A DNA stretch of 64,000 bases from contig JABAKD010000021.1 of assembly GCA_012845835.1 (NCBI GenBank), positions 10,609,199 through 10,673,198 on the forward strand, given 5' to 3'. How positions within the stretch are numbered: position 1 is the first letter of the stretch; the number at the start of each line of letters is the position of its first letter. Source of the DNA: Undaria pinnatifida. Its lineage: Eukaryota > Sar > Phaeophyceae > Laminariales > Alariaceae. A program made the translations under genes and the position numbers. Below, piece by piece: positions 11,325 through 21,719 of the stretch. A model generated the notes under the pieces. It was not told where the DNA came from, made no database searches, and worked only from the letters and a program-made list of their open reading frames with translations.

Positions 11325-12200
11325 TCGTCATCATCGTCACGATCGCACTCGTCATCACTCACCACTAAAATAATTGCATAATTTTCTTCTTAAATGCTTC
11401 TTCGCGGTGTGCCCATTCCTCGACACACTGCAGTAATGTTTATTAGTGCACGTAAGTGACATGCTGTGCTTTTCATTTCATTGAAGAAATATTTTGCAGC
11501 GTTTACTCCAAGAAAAAAACGGACGGACAGGCAGTAGAATTCGAACTTTCCGTCGGAGAGTACCGCAGTAAAACGGGGAATAGTCATGTCTCGTTATTAG
11601 CAGCAGCTGTTGAAGCGTGTCCATCCATAATACCGGAAGGGCGCAGTACTCCATGCAGTATTTGCTCCTACGATACGTATACCAGGTAGGTGAATGATTC
11701 GATACCACCGTTATCGAAACGAAAACCCCGCTACAAAATCTACAGCCAGCAGCAGCTGTTTGCCCTGTGTTTTTGTTTTACTACAAGTACTACTGTAGTT
11801 TTCTTTGGTCCAAAGTCCGGGTCCGCCATTGTCTTGTTTGTTGTTGTTGTTGTTGTTGTTGTTTGTCACTCATTGTGGTATCTCTTTCCTTATCGGTCCA
11901 AGGGGTACCACAACTGGTCCACTGCTACGGCAATGTACTTTACTTTTTTTTTTTTTTTTTTTTTTATCCTCCGGCGGATGGAGAAAAATAAAGCTTTAGC
12001 TCACCACACTTCCGCGTATTTTCATACGCGTCGTGTGTCGATTTAACTCAGTTGCTTTCGCAGCCCAACGCTAGCTGGCGCACCCTTCGAGTCCCATTGT
12101 AGGTATAGCGTACTTTACTACCGCGCTGCATCTCTGTAATGTTGTCGTGTACTACTACTGAAGACTAGTGTGTTCTACTGCTATAATACCAAGCTCGGAC
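11325..12200. other. No gene recognised
   Basis: Contains a GTT microsatellite (about 11839-11865), a 24-base T run at 11943-11966 and a short motif ATCCTCCGGCGGATGGAG near 11967, partly shared with 12640 and 48300. No supported exon. Confidence 0.45.
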
Positions 12201-12521
12201 GACGCGTGCTACGATAGAGGCGCACCACTTTTTTTCTTAATACTACCCCTCAATTTGGGAGCTTGAGACCTCTCCCAAAAACCGATTTGGAGAGAAGTAA
12301 AACTGTTGTACAAGTACATACCGGATGAAAAATCTCATGGCCTTAGGTGCACGTCGAGAATCAGGCAAAACAAAATTACCACTTCCGGACGATTTAGGCA
12401 AAATGACCTATTCTGGACGATTTAGGCAAAATGACCTATTCTGGACGATTTAGGATTAAGGAGCCCCGTCAATCAGAAACCATTTGAGACGGAAATTGCA
12501 ACCTCTATCGTATCACACGTC
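12201..12521 (+). mobile_element. Short inverted-repeat element (GCTACGATAGAGG termini), copy 1
   Basis: The left end GACGCGTGCTACGATAGAGG is mirrored at the right end by CCTCTATCGTATCACACGTC. Between them lie the family blocks CTACCCCTCAATTTGGGAGC and GAGACCTCTCCCAAAAAC, and GACGATTTAGGCAAAATGAC in direct repeats. Related copies at 37972-38220 and 46666-46915 share ends and interior. There is no coding capacity, so this is a non-autonomous DNA element. Confidence 0.75.
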
Positions 12522-14067
12522 CTGCATCTCTTACCTGCTGTGCTACTGCGCCACCGTGCTGCTGCGGTGCGCTGCGCCAGGCTGCACCGCTGACACTGCT
12601 GCACTGTACTACCGCCGTAGTCTTTTTTTTTTTTTCAACCCTCCTGGAGATCCGGGTAATAAAAGCTTAAGCTCCATTAACTTTCGTTTGTGTACCAGCT
12701 TTTGTCCATCTGCAGAACGCAGACTTGGTGTTAACCTCGCTCCTTCGGTTTTGCCAACACCTTGGACTTGCCGGCCTTTTTCGGCCGAACCCCATAAGGT
12801 TCGGCCAAGGTGAGATAGCCACCCAGGAATCGACAGCCCTTTTTGCTCCGTCTTTGACCTGGGTAGTGCGGGATTTGCCTGCGCCTGTACATTACGTATT
12901 GCAATATGGACGCCAAACGTATTGTAACAGACGGAACTGTACAGCGCCACTATGCCCTGCGGTACTATGCCCTGCGGTGCTGCACTGCGGCGCCATACTA
13001 CTGATGATGCACAGCTGTACTACAGACAGCTGCAGGCCTGTAACTTTTTGCACGATTTAAACCCTTTGGGTGGCACAAAGAAACGAGGATTACTCGCAGT
13101 GTTATCAACCTTCGAGCAACAGCGTTCAGGAGTAAGCGCACTATATTGCTGCGCACGTGCGGTACATCTCCATAAGTTGCATTAAGTTGAACTTCGGACC
13201 AAGACCACGAAACTAGGGGGGATGTTAAACCCCAGTTTCATTCCGAGCAACAAACAAGTCAATGGCGGCGTGCTTCGCGAAAACACAAAGCGCAAAAAGC
13301 TCAAGACTGTCACACCTCGGACAGATTACGATCTACTGTAGACAATCTACAGCAGATCCTGTGTCTGCTGCTATGAAATATTGTGCAGGATACGTATGGA
13401 TTACAGATCTGACCCAGGAAACATGTGTTAGACCATGCAAATCGTACGGCTCCCACCCTATACCATGAGCTAGAGCGTACAGATCTCGCCTAAAATATTT
13501 AGATCATCCAGTGGGGATCGGTGGTCCGTCCGACGTGCGCAAGACTTGCAGCGCAATAGGGTAGGCACTCGCGCTGAAACAAAAGGTCCTAAAAGTTTCC
13601 CCTCTGCTATTCTGCTTTATAGCCTTAGCCTTTAGTCACCCGCACCTACGACCACAACAGCCTCGGCCGTATCCGAAATTCGTCTTCAACGAGTCTCCCT
13701 CTCATGTCCAAAAATGCGTCAATCGTGTATTGCTATCCTACTACGCTCTAAAGTCACTTGCTCACTGCTCAGCACTACAGCAGTGCCAATTAATATATTG
13801 CAGCAACAATGCTGTGCACCGTTGTAATGTAGTGCCACACTGCTGCAATGCCTAAAGACAAAACTTGACACTACTGCTGCGAAACCGTACGTAAAGTTGC
13901 AACAACGCTGTACACTGTTGGAGTGTCCTGTCACACCGCTGCAATGCTTCAAACAGAATATCAACACTGCTGCTAGAGTTACCCTGCTGCTGCAACAGCG
14001 CTGCACACTGCTATTGGAATGCGATACCGTGTGCGCCAGCCCGACGCTTCGCTGACTTAGACGCCCA
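12522..14067. other. No gene recognised; TGC/CTG-rich
   Basis: GCTGCACTGC-type repeats (about 12540-13030 and 13770-14010) dominate. A T-rich tract with AATAAAAGC lies near 12625-12665. No exon with convincing splice sites was found. Confidence 0.45.
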
Positions 14068-14213
14068 CCGTTCACGCAACTCGCTGAACACCTCATGGCG
14101 CTTCGCGCTTGGCGAAAGCGATGTCTGCCTGGTCGGTGAAAACCCCAGATGCTCCATCCTCGCATCGTAGGGATGCGAGGGTCACGGCTATGCACGAAAT
14201 GAGTACACCCCCC
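14068..14213 (+). repeat. C-tailed short interspersed repeat, copy
   Basis: The order is CGCAACTCGCTGAACACC, GGCGCTTCGCGCTTGG, TGTCTGCCTGGTCGGTGAA, AACCCCAGATGCTCC, GTAGGGATGCGAGGGTC, GCACGAAATGAGTACACC and then a C tract. Confidence 0.75.
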
Positions 14214-14539
14214 TGCTCCCCCCCCAAAACCACCTTAAGCCGGTTAAAGGCAACAGACTTGTAGACAAGACATAAGAGTGACTGCGAAGACCACCTGTGT
14301 TTCTCAACACAACAAGCGTCGGCTGGAAATTCCAGCATACAGTGCTGTAGCTCGTCACAACACTACAATGCCTGAAACTTTCTCAACAACTAACGTGCAG
14401 TCGTACTGCCGTAGCGCCGTACACTGCCGTACTACCGAACTGCTGCCATTCTCCAACGGCAGTACCCCTTGCACTCCCCCACAACAGCGAAAACAACAAC
14501 GACAGACACAGTTTTCCAAGGTAGCCCGACGTTTCATTG

Positions 14540-14720
14540 ATTGCTCGCGACTCGCCCAAAACCTCACGGCGTGTCGCGCTTAGTGCACGCGATGCCTGCC
14601 TCGTCGGTGAAAACCCTCGTGCTCGGTCCTGACATTGTAGGGATGCGAGGGCCTGCGGCCATACGACTACAGCTACGCGTGAAATGAATACCCCCTACCC
14701 CCCCCCCCCCTGCCCCGTAG
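14540..14720 (+). repeat. C-tailed short interspersed repeat, copy
   Basis: It contains TCGCGACTCGCCCAAAACC, GTGTCGCGCTTAGTGCACG, GCCTGCCTCGTCGGTGAAA, TGTAGGGATGCGAGGGCC and GCGTGAAATGAATACC, followed by a long C tract. Confidence 0.75.
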
Positions 14721-14825
14721 AGCGTCTCTTGAGCAACTCTAATGAGCACATACACCGGTCGTGTACCCCCCCCCCCCCCCCCTGCCCCCCCCCCCATCCC
14801 CCCACCCGTTCCGAAACTGCCATAG

Positions 14826-14890
14826 ACCTGCATCCAAGCTTTTGGGGACAAACTACTTGGAACTAGTGTAAGGTCATTTACGCAGTCGTA
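14826..14890 (+). repeat. GGGGACAAAATTACTTGG family, fragment
   Basis: GGGGACAAACTACTTGGAAC followed by TAGTGTAAGG matches the core of the 19140-19312 element. It sits just beyond the 3' end of the LRR gene. Confidence 0.55.
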
Positions 14891-14985
14891 CAGGGAATAC
14901 ACCTTTCATACCCCCCCATTCACCCCTTATCCCCCCCACCCCCTCCCCACCCCATTCCCTCCCTCCTTCTCGAACAATGCCGCCG

Positions 14986-17900
14986 TCATTGGAAAACGTC
15001 AATGCCTTTCTCGCGCAGCGCGGTTGCCGCGGACGGGGTGATGCCCCCGCATCCCCCAATGTGTAGCGCCTCTAAATGTTTGCAACACGCCGAGAGAGCC
15101 GACAGCGAAGCATCCGTGATGTTCTCGCACCATATCGCCTGTACCTGAATCAAACAGTAGTGGCAACGGTGGGGTTAATGGTGAGGGTTATGGTTGGGGG
15201 TAGGTAACGGAATCGGTAACGGAATCGGTAACGGGAACGGGAAGGGGTTTGGATTAGGTAATGTTAACCGTTAACGGGAACGGGAAGGGGTTTGGGTTAG
15301 GTAATGTTAACCATACTGGTACTGGTACTGGTACTGGTACCAGTACTGGTAGCGATATTGGTAGCGGATGGTAACGAGGTAGTGGGGATGGTGATGGTAC
15401 AGTGGATACCTCGATTTAAGAGCGCCCAGGATCAGAGCATTCGGGACTTCAGAGCGGTTAAATCGGCATATCCCGCCTGTTCTAAAAGATATGTATTTTT
15501 CACTACAGATAAGAGCAACGTCTAGTGAAGAGCGCTTGTTTTGGCTTGTCACGGGGCACTGTTAAATCGGGATACCCACTGCAGTGTTAATGGTGGTAGT
15601 GATGGAAACGGTAGTGGGGATGGTAACGGTAACGGTAACGGTAACGGTAATTTTGATGTACCAGGTAACTTGAAACGGTATTGGTAACGGTACTGGTAAG
15701 AGAAATAGTAAAAGGAAATAGGGATTTGGGCTTTGACAGGTAATGTTAACGGTACTGGTAGAGTTAATGGTGGTGGTAACGGTAGCGGTAACGGTAACGG
15801 TAATAATAACGGTACTGGGGGTGGCAACGGTAGTGGGGATGGTGACGGTAGTGGTAGAGGTGGTAGTGATGGTAACGGTACTGGCAGTGGTTGATGGTAA
15901 CGGTACTGGCAGTGGTAACGGTAACGCAAATATTGATCTACCAGGTGATTGGAAACGGTAAATGGAAACGGTACTGGTGGAGGTAATAGTAACGGAAACA
16001 GTAACGGTAGTGGCAGTGGTAACGGTCACGGTAACGGAAATATTGATCTACCAGGTAATTGGAAACGATAACGGTAACGGTACTGGTAGGGGTAATAGTA
16101 ACGGAAACAGTAACGGTACTGGCAAAGGTAACGGAGACAACGGTAACGGTAACCGCATCGTTAACGGTAACCGCAACGTTAACGGCAACCGCAACGTTAA
16201 CTGTAACCGCAACGTTAACGGTAACCGCAACGTTAACGGTAACCGCAACGTTAACGGTAACCGCAACGTTAACGGTAAGGAGAGCGGTAACGATCGCGGC
16301 AACAGTAACGGTGGTGGTAACATAAACAATACCTGGGAGTGGGAATGTTGATGGCAACGGGACCCAACACAACACAAACACAATACAAACACAAAACACC
16401 CTGGCAGCACCCAGGGGAATCACACATCTTGAAAGAGTAATACATCTGCACAAACGCGCGGCCGGAGTATCGCGCAGCCTGCAAAGGTGAGCATCGACCC
16501 CTAAATTGATCGAACTCGCAGCTGAACGTGCTTGAAACAATTCAATAAAAATACGCTGCATGAGCGTTCTCTCGATAACTTGCCTCTTCTAGGTCCGGAC
16601 AACCTTTCGCCAGCCGCACCAGCCCCTTGTCGGACACGCCTCCGCACCACGACAAGTCCAACCATTCCAGGGACGGACAGTGAACGGACAGCGCCTCCAG
16701 AGCGCCGTCGGTTATCTGAGACCAAATACAAATATACACCGGGCGGCGGTAGGGGGTTGAGAGGGTGGGACGGGGTTAGGTATTGCACGGGTAGAGAGGG
16801 TTGGCATGGGAGGGTGGAGGGAGAGGGGGGGTTGGTAGAGCGGCCGTTCGGAGGGGCTTACGAGGAGGGGGCATAGTGGAAGGGGAAAATATGATGACAA
16901 CAAAGATTGGCGTTCTCGCATGATTCGCGTGCCGATGCTCGAACCACGTTGCAGGACACGAGATAGCGACGTGCAAATTCATGGGGATGCACCATTGTAC
17001 ACAAATCACTTCTTACGAACTACGCCCCCACCCGCCCAATCTCCGTTCACCGCCGCCCCTACTACCCACCACCACCACACGTACCAATCACCCCCCCCCC
17101 CTCGCGTCCACCGCCATCATCACTCTCTACCATGTTCTCCTTCCCCCCGCTCAACGCCCCCGCCCCCTGCGCATCAACTGCTACTGCCACTACCAACACA
17201 CCTGTCCGCAGTTCCTCAGTCCGAGCGCCCTCAGCCCCGAGCACCCCATGGCAAGGGCCCGAACGCCGACATCGGTAACCCGAAGACAGTGCTCAAGGTG
17301 AAGCCCCTCCAAGCCCGGAAAGCCCCCCCCTACCCTCGCCAAAGCTAGGTCTGTAACTCCCGCACAGCGCCCGAGGTTAAGGTGGCGCAACGCCGGCAAC
17401 GAGGAGGCAGGTGTACAGGGGATAGGGGACGTGTTTCCCCACGCTCCGTTCTCATGTTGGTGGAGGCGGCCATCGGGAGAGGATGGGAGCATCGCGCTCC
17501 CCTGGGTTTCGATAGCACGGCAGGCTTGCATGTCGATCGCAGGTAAACCCTGCGAAGTGTGCGCAAGGGGGCAGGGAGTTGGACGTGAGAGGCGGGAGTT
17601 GGATAAAAGGGGATGGAGTTTGAGGGGTACGGAGAGGAGTGAATTGAGGGAGGGTGGACTTGGGGGAGGGGGGCACCCCTGATCCCCCCTGTAAAAAGGG
17701 ATGCGTGGTTAATGGTCCAACTAACTAACGTGAGCAAAATGAGTACGTCCCCACCCACCTTCCAACTTCAACCACCCTCCCTTGCCCACCCCTCCCCACC
17801 GCCTCCCTAACCTGAATCTTACCCCCAACCTCAACCCCAACCCTACGCCTAACCCCACCCCCACCATACCTCGAACGCCTCGTCCACGACGCCATCCAAG

Positions 17901-20900
17901 AAGGCAACGTTGAGGGACTCCAGGCTGGGGCACGAATCGAACACACGCCTAACCGAGGCGCTTGTAACGCTCTTGCACCTTGCGAGATCGAGCTCCTTGA
18001 GGTTACGACAGACTTTCCGAAGGTGTAGCACGAGCTCGCCGGTCACCTGCGTAGCGAACGGTATGCGATATTTGTTGCATGTTAGTGTTCGATATCGAAA
18101 TTTGAAGCTTATCAAAGACACCGTGGCAATTACATGTACATTAGTGTCGGATATCGTATCGAAATTTTGATATATGATAACGACATATCGAACTTCCGAC
18201 ATATCGTATTATAGGCACCTGTGGACAGCCCTGAACGCTGATCGTCTCGAGGGAGACCGCTCCTAGGAGGACGTAAAAGGGGGATTGCTGCAGGTGGAAC
18301 CCAGCATCCGTCACATGTCTGCAGCCGTCCAGGTACAGCTGCCGAAGAGCCGAGCACCCCTGCAGCACTTTCCTGACGATAGCGTTGTTCACCTGTAGCG
18401 AGACATTATTGTTCATTTTCCGGACCGCCAACACAAATATTGTAGGCGTCAGTATTTGCAGGAACACAATTGATGCGCACGATCGCGCTGTTCACTTGTA
18501 ACGAGGCATTATATTACATTATTATTGATGCTGATATGGTCCATGCAGGACAAAAAAACAAAAACAAAAAATCCCAGCACCAATGTTGACTTCATTCAGG
18601 GTAAGAAGGTCTGATCGAACACTTGAAAATACTGCTAAAAATAACCAGGCACCGAATATGCTGGATTCGTTTCCCCCCCCCCGGATGGTATTTGGCTCTT
18701 CACACAAGAACAACTGAAAAAATGGCATTCCTTTGGTCTTCGGGATCCTCTATTCACAACAGTCAGTTACGGTGGATTTAGACAGATCTAGGGATGCGCC
18801 AGGTGTACTCGTAATCCGTTAAAAGCAAAACAATGGCCAAGAAAGAGGCCGAAAACAAACGCGGCAAAAATCAAAACGGCATACGAAGAAAGAACACATG
18901 AAGGCAGGCCAAAATCAACCCCTCTCATCCCCGCGCTCCCGATCGGCCACCGCCTACGCCGGTACATCACCCGATCAAGGTGACAATAGGGGAGCAACAT
19001 CTAGGTCATAGGTTTCAACAACGACTGAGAACCACCTATCACTAGCGCGAGAAGCTACCTGCTAGGTATGTGCGTTTCGGGTTTCTCGATGTGCACCGCC
19101 GCAGGATTGCTTGCTGCGCTTCGTCAAAGAAATCTGTTCTTAACCCCTTTAGAGCCCCCGAACCCCTCCCTATATTAAATCCAAGTAATTTTGTCCCCAA
19201 AAACGGGTTTCCAGTTGTCAAGGGATTAATATCTTGACAGCTGGAAGCCCGTGCTAGGGACAAAATGACTTGGAATTAGTATAGGGCGTTTTGGGGCTCT
19301 AAATGGGGTTAATCCCGCTCAGGGATCATGTGTAGAGCAAATTTCTACGTGGCCAATCTACGGCGGCGAAGGTCGGGGTATCCCCCCACCGTAGCCTTCG
19401 TCACCTGCGAGCACATGCTGAGGTTGAGGTGGACGATGCGGGGGCAGCTGAAGCCCAGCTGCTTGAACACGCTCTTCGGCACATACGAGCAGCCGGAAAG
19501 ATCCACTTCCAGCGCCGCGGGGCTCAAGAAACCTGTCGTTGGCGTTCACGTTAGAGTTGGCGTTAGCGTTAGATTAAGCGCTAGCGTCGGGGTCGGCGAT
19601 ACAGGTGGTACCGTGGTTAGAGGTAGCGCTAACGGCAGCGGTAGCTAATTTTAGCGTCAGCGCTAGCAATAGCGATGGCGTTATTAGGGACGGTGCCACC
19701 GTCACCGTTGGCGAGAGTGTTCAATGTTAGCGTTAGCGTTTAATATTGGCGTTAGTGTTCGCGTGAGCGTTTGCGCTCGTGTTAGCTATCAGCCACAGGA
19801 TGGTCAACGACGAGTCCGTATTTAATCGCCATCATCATCACCATCATTACAATCATCATCGTCATCCCCCCCCCCCCCTTCCTCCCACCTCCCACCCCCA
19901 GAAAAAAAAAAAAACTCGATGCTGTCATCCATACACAAGAAAGTACGCACAAGGTGCGAACATCTGCATCACAAGTGGTTCTTAGTAGGATGCACCTCAC
20001 CCTTCGTGCGACTCGCCGAACACCGCATGGCGCGTGCCTGGTGCACGCCATGTCTGCCTGGTCGGTGAAAACCCGACGTGCTCCGTCCTAGCATTGCAGG
20101 GGGGCGAGGGGCTACGGTCTTGAGGCTACGGCTACAAATGGGATGAGTACACCCCCCCCCCCTTCCACCCGCCATAGGATAAGCAAACAGTTGCTATGTA
20201 ATATATGGAAAAAGCGTAATGAGCGCCCAAATGTTGGAGGTGCCTCTATTAGGAGTAGGAACGGTGCTCCGTCTCGAAAGAATGCGTGGTCAGTGGTCAA
20301 ATGATCAAGGCAAGCACCATATAAATACCCCCCCCCCCTCCCCCCCCCCTCCCACCCACCACCACCCACCACCATAGCCATGCACAAACTGAGTACACCC
20401 CCCCTCCCACCCCCCCACCCCTTACCGGATAACGAGAATGCCGTTAGCTTCCTCGAGGTCACCAGCATCTTCAGTAATAGCGTGCACAGCTCGTGGGGTA
20501 GGTGGTACGACCGCGGCAAGTACGTGGAGCTGTGAGACTCCCATGCTCCCACCATCGCCTCCAAGCAGAGCCTCGTGAGCGTGGGGGGTGGCTTGAGAGG
20601 AGAGATGGGCAGGGCGGGGCACAAAGCCACCGCCGTCGCTGTTCTTGCTGGTGCTGCTGGTGCTGCCGCTGGTGGCGGTGGTGGTAGCGGTGACGGTGCT
20701 GCTTCTGCTGCTTCTTCCGCTGATGGTGCTGCTGCGGCTGGTGGCGGCAGTGGTAGAGGTGGCGGTGCCGCTTCTGCTGCTGCTGCCTCTAAATCTGCTG
20801 CTGCCGCCGCAGCCACTGCCTCTATTACTGCTCCTCCCGCTTCTGGTGGTGGTGGTGGCGGCGGTAGTGATAGTCGCGCTGCAATCCCCCCACCCCCAAC

Positions 20901-21719
20901 TCCACCAACCTCACCAACACCAACATTACCAACACCAACACCAACACCAGCACCAACACCACCAACACCGCTAACCTCCGCCCCCTGCCAGAGTGCAACC
21001 CCCGTAGCAGCGGTGGCGGCGCCAACCACCCCCCCAGGAAAGCTACCTCCGTCTAGTCCTCCACCTCTGTTCTCGAACGCCTCTTCTTCTGCTGCTCCCC
21101 CTGCGACCCGCCTCGGTACCGCCTCCCCCGGCACATCTTCAAGCCGACCAGGGGGGGATGCGGCGTTACCGTCTCCCGCCCCGCCAATGGCGCGCGCAGC
21201 CGGGGAGAAATCGGGCCATAACCCCGCTCTACCTGGGCGCGCTGGTTGTGGCGGTGGTTGAAACCCACCGCCGCCGCCACCGCCGATGCTTCTGCTTCTG
21301 CTCCTGTTTCTGGCCCGGCTGCTGCTGCTGCTGTTGTTGTTGCTTCTGTTGTTGCTGCTGTTGCTGCTGTTGCTGCTGCTCCTGTTGATGTTAGCCGGGG
21401 TCGTCACGAGTCGCCGTCGGGCTGGTCCATCGCCATGGGACGATGGGGAGGACTGGAGCGGGGGGTACTGGTGGTGGTGGTCACTATGGCGCGCGGCACG
21501 GTCGTAACGGCGTCCCAAGCCGCCACCGACGATCCGGTGGGCAGTCACGGAGCGGGGGCCAGGGCGTGAGTGGGGTAGGACTTCCACAACGTTCTCCGCG
21601 GCGTTTGCGTTAGCAGATGATGCCGTATCATTACCGTTACCGTTCCCGTTCCCGTTCCCGTGAAGTGCAGGTGCAGAAACCATGACGACCGCGGGGTCGC
21701 CGCTATCAGCGTTGACCAT
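14986..21719 (-). CDS. F-box/BC-box-like leucine-rich-repeat protein, seven exons
   Basis: Exons on the minus strand are 21719-20426, 19532-19405, 18392-18219, 18046-17870, 17450-17202, 16715-16584 and 15144-14986, giving 770 residues. Residues 1-405 are low-complexity (GN, Ser/Asn, Pro, Ala and Gly runs). Residues 407-432 read LPHELCTLLLKMLVTSRKL, an F-box or cullin-box-like helix pair. Residues 433-770 are cysteine-type LRRs, for example LEVDLSGCSYVPKSVF, LRQLYLDGCRHVTDAGF, LEGLHLEHCLRVTDVGV, LEWLDLSWCGGVSDKGL and LEALHIGGCGGITPSA. Junction phases agree throughout, and several fall in the middle of the repeat. Intron 6 uses a GC donor (GAAGAG|GCAAGT). Proteins of this kind (FBXL, AMN1, EBF) bind substrates for cullin-RING ubiquitin ligases, and that role is inferred here. 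The frame is open upstream to 22139, so the start could lie earlier; I chose the ATG before the first low-complexity run. The exon 5 acceptor is uncertain. Confidence 0.85.
15170..16335. repeat. GGTAAC hexanucleotide field with an 18-bp minisatellite
   Basis: Almost the whole of intron 6 of the LRR gene consists of GGTAAC, GGTACT and GGTAGT units. At about 16145-16280 these grow into a regular 18-base unit (AACGTTAACGGTAACCGC) repeated about seven times. Open frames across it encode only Gly-Asn or Thr-Val repeats and are not genes. Confidence 0.85.
16410..16545 (+). repeat. Dispersed repeat (CACGCAGCTTGCA family), copy 2
   Basis: It matches 10105-10270 with the blocks CACACATCTTGAAAGAGT, GCGGCCGGAGTATCGCGC and ATCGAACTCGCAGCTGAA. 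It lies inside intron 6, just downstream of exon 6 in the direction of transcription. Confidence 0.65.
17690..17752 (+). repeat. Short repeat (ATGCGTGGTCAATGGTC family)
   Basis: ATGCGTGGTTAATGGTCCAA followed by GCAAAATGAGTACG and a C-rich tract. Relatives lie at 20265-20340 and, inverted, at 33060-33125 (CTCATCTG ... GACCATTGACCACGCATC). The GAGTAC-then-C ending resembles the C-tailed family. Confidence 0.5.
19140..19312. mobile_element. Palindromic short element (GGGGACAAAATTACTTGG family), complete
   Basis: The left end TTAACCCCTTTAGAGCCCC and the right end GGGGCTCTAAATGGGGTTAA are inverted repeats. The two halves mirror each other through CCAAGTAATTTTGTCCCC and GGGACAAAATGACTTGG around an AATAT centre. 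It lies in intron 1 of the LRR gene. Half copies are at 8345, 14826, 45835 and 48389. It is most likely a MITE or a hairpin-type element. Confidence 0.75.
19545..19790. repeat. GCGTTA hexanucleotide field in intron 1 of the LRR gene
   Basis: Drifting GCGTTA/GCGCTA units extend for about 240 bases immediately upstream of the exon 2 acceptor, in gene orientation. The same hexamer class (GCTAAC) flanks the transposon at 30228. Confidence 0.7.
19968..20165 (+). repeat. C-tailed short interspersed repeat, near-full copy
   Basis: It begins CACAAGTGGTTCTTAG and continues with GATGCACCTCACCCTTCG, CTGCCTGGTCGGTGAAAAC, CCGACGTGCTCCGTCC, a CATTGCAGGG box and ATGGGATGAGTACACC. It ends in a C tract. A further 3' fragment ending GAGTACACCCCCC is at 20370-20403. 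Confidence 0.75.
21290..21390. repeat. CTG/TTG microsatellite inside coding exon 1 of the LRR gene
   Basis: On the gene strand it is CAG/CAA/AGC/AAC-type and encodes the Ser/Asn run (SSSNSSNSSNNRSNNNSSSSS-like, read as alternating S and N). A hexamer CCCGTT run at 21630-21660 encodes the GNGNGN stretch, so much of the disordered N-terminus is expanded microsatellite. Confidence 0.75.

Noticed and set aside
15549-16351. Gly-Asn, Thr-Val or Leu-Pro proteins
   Set aside because: They arise from GGTAAC hexamer repeats in all six frames inside an intron.
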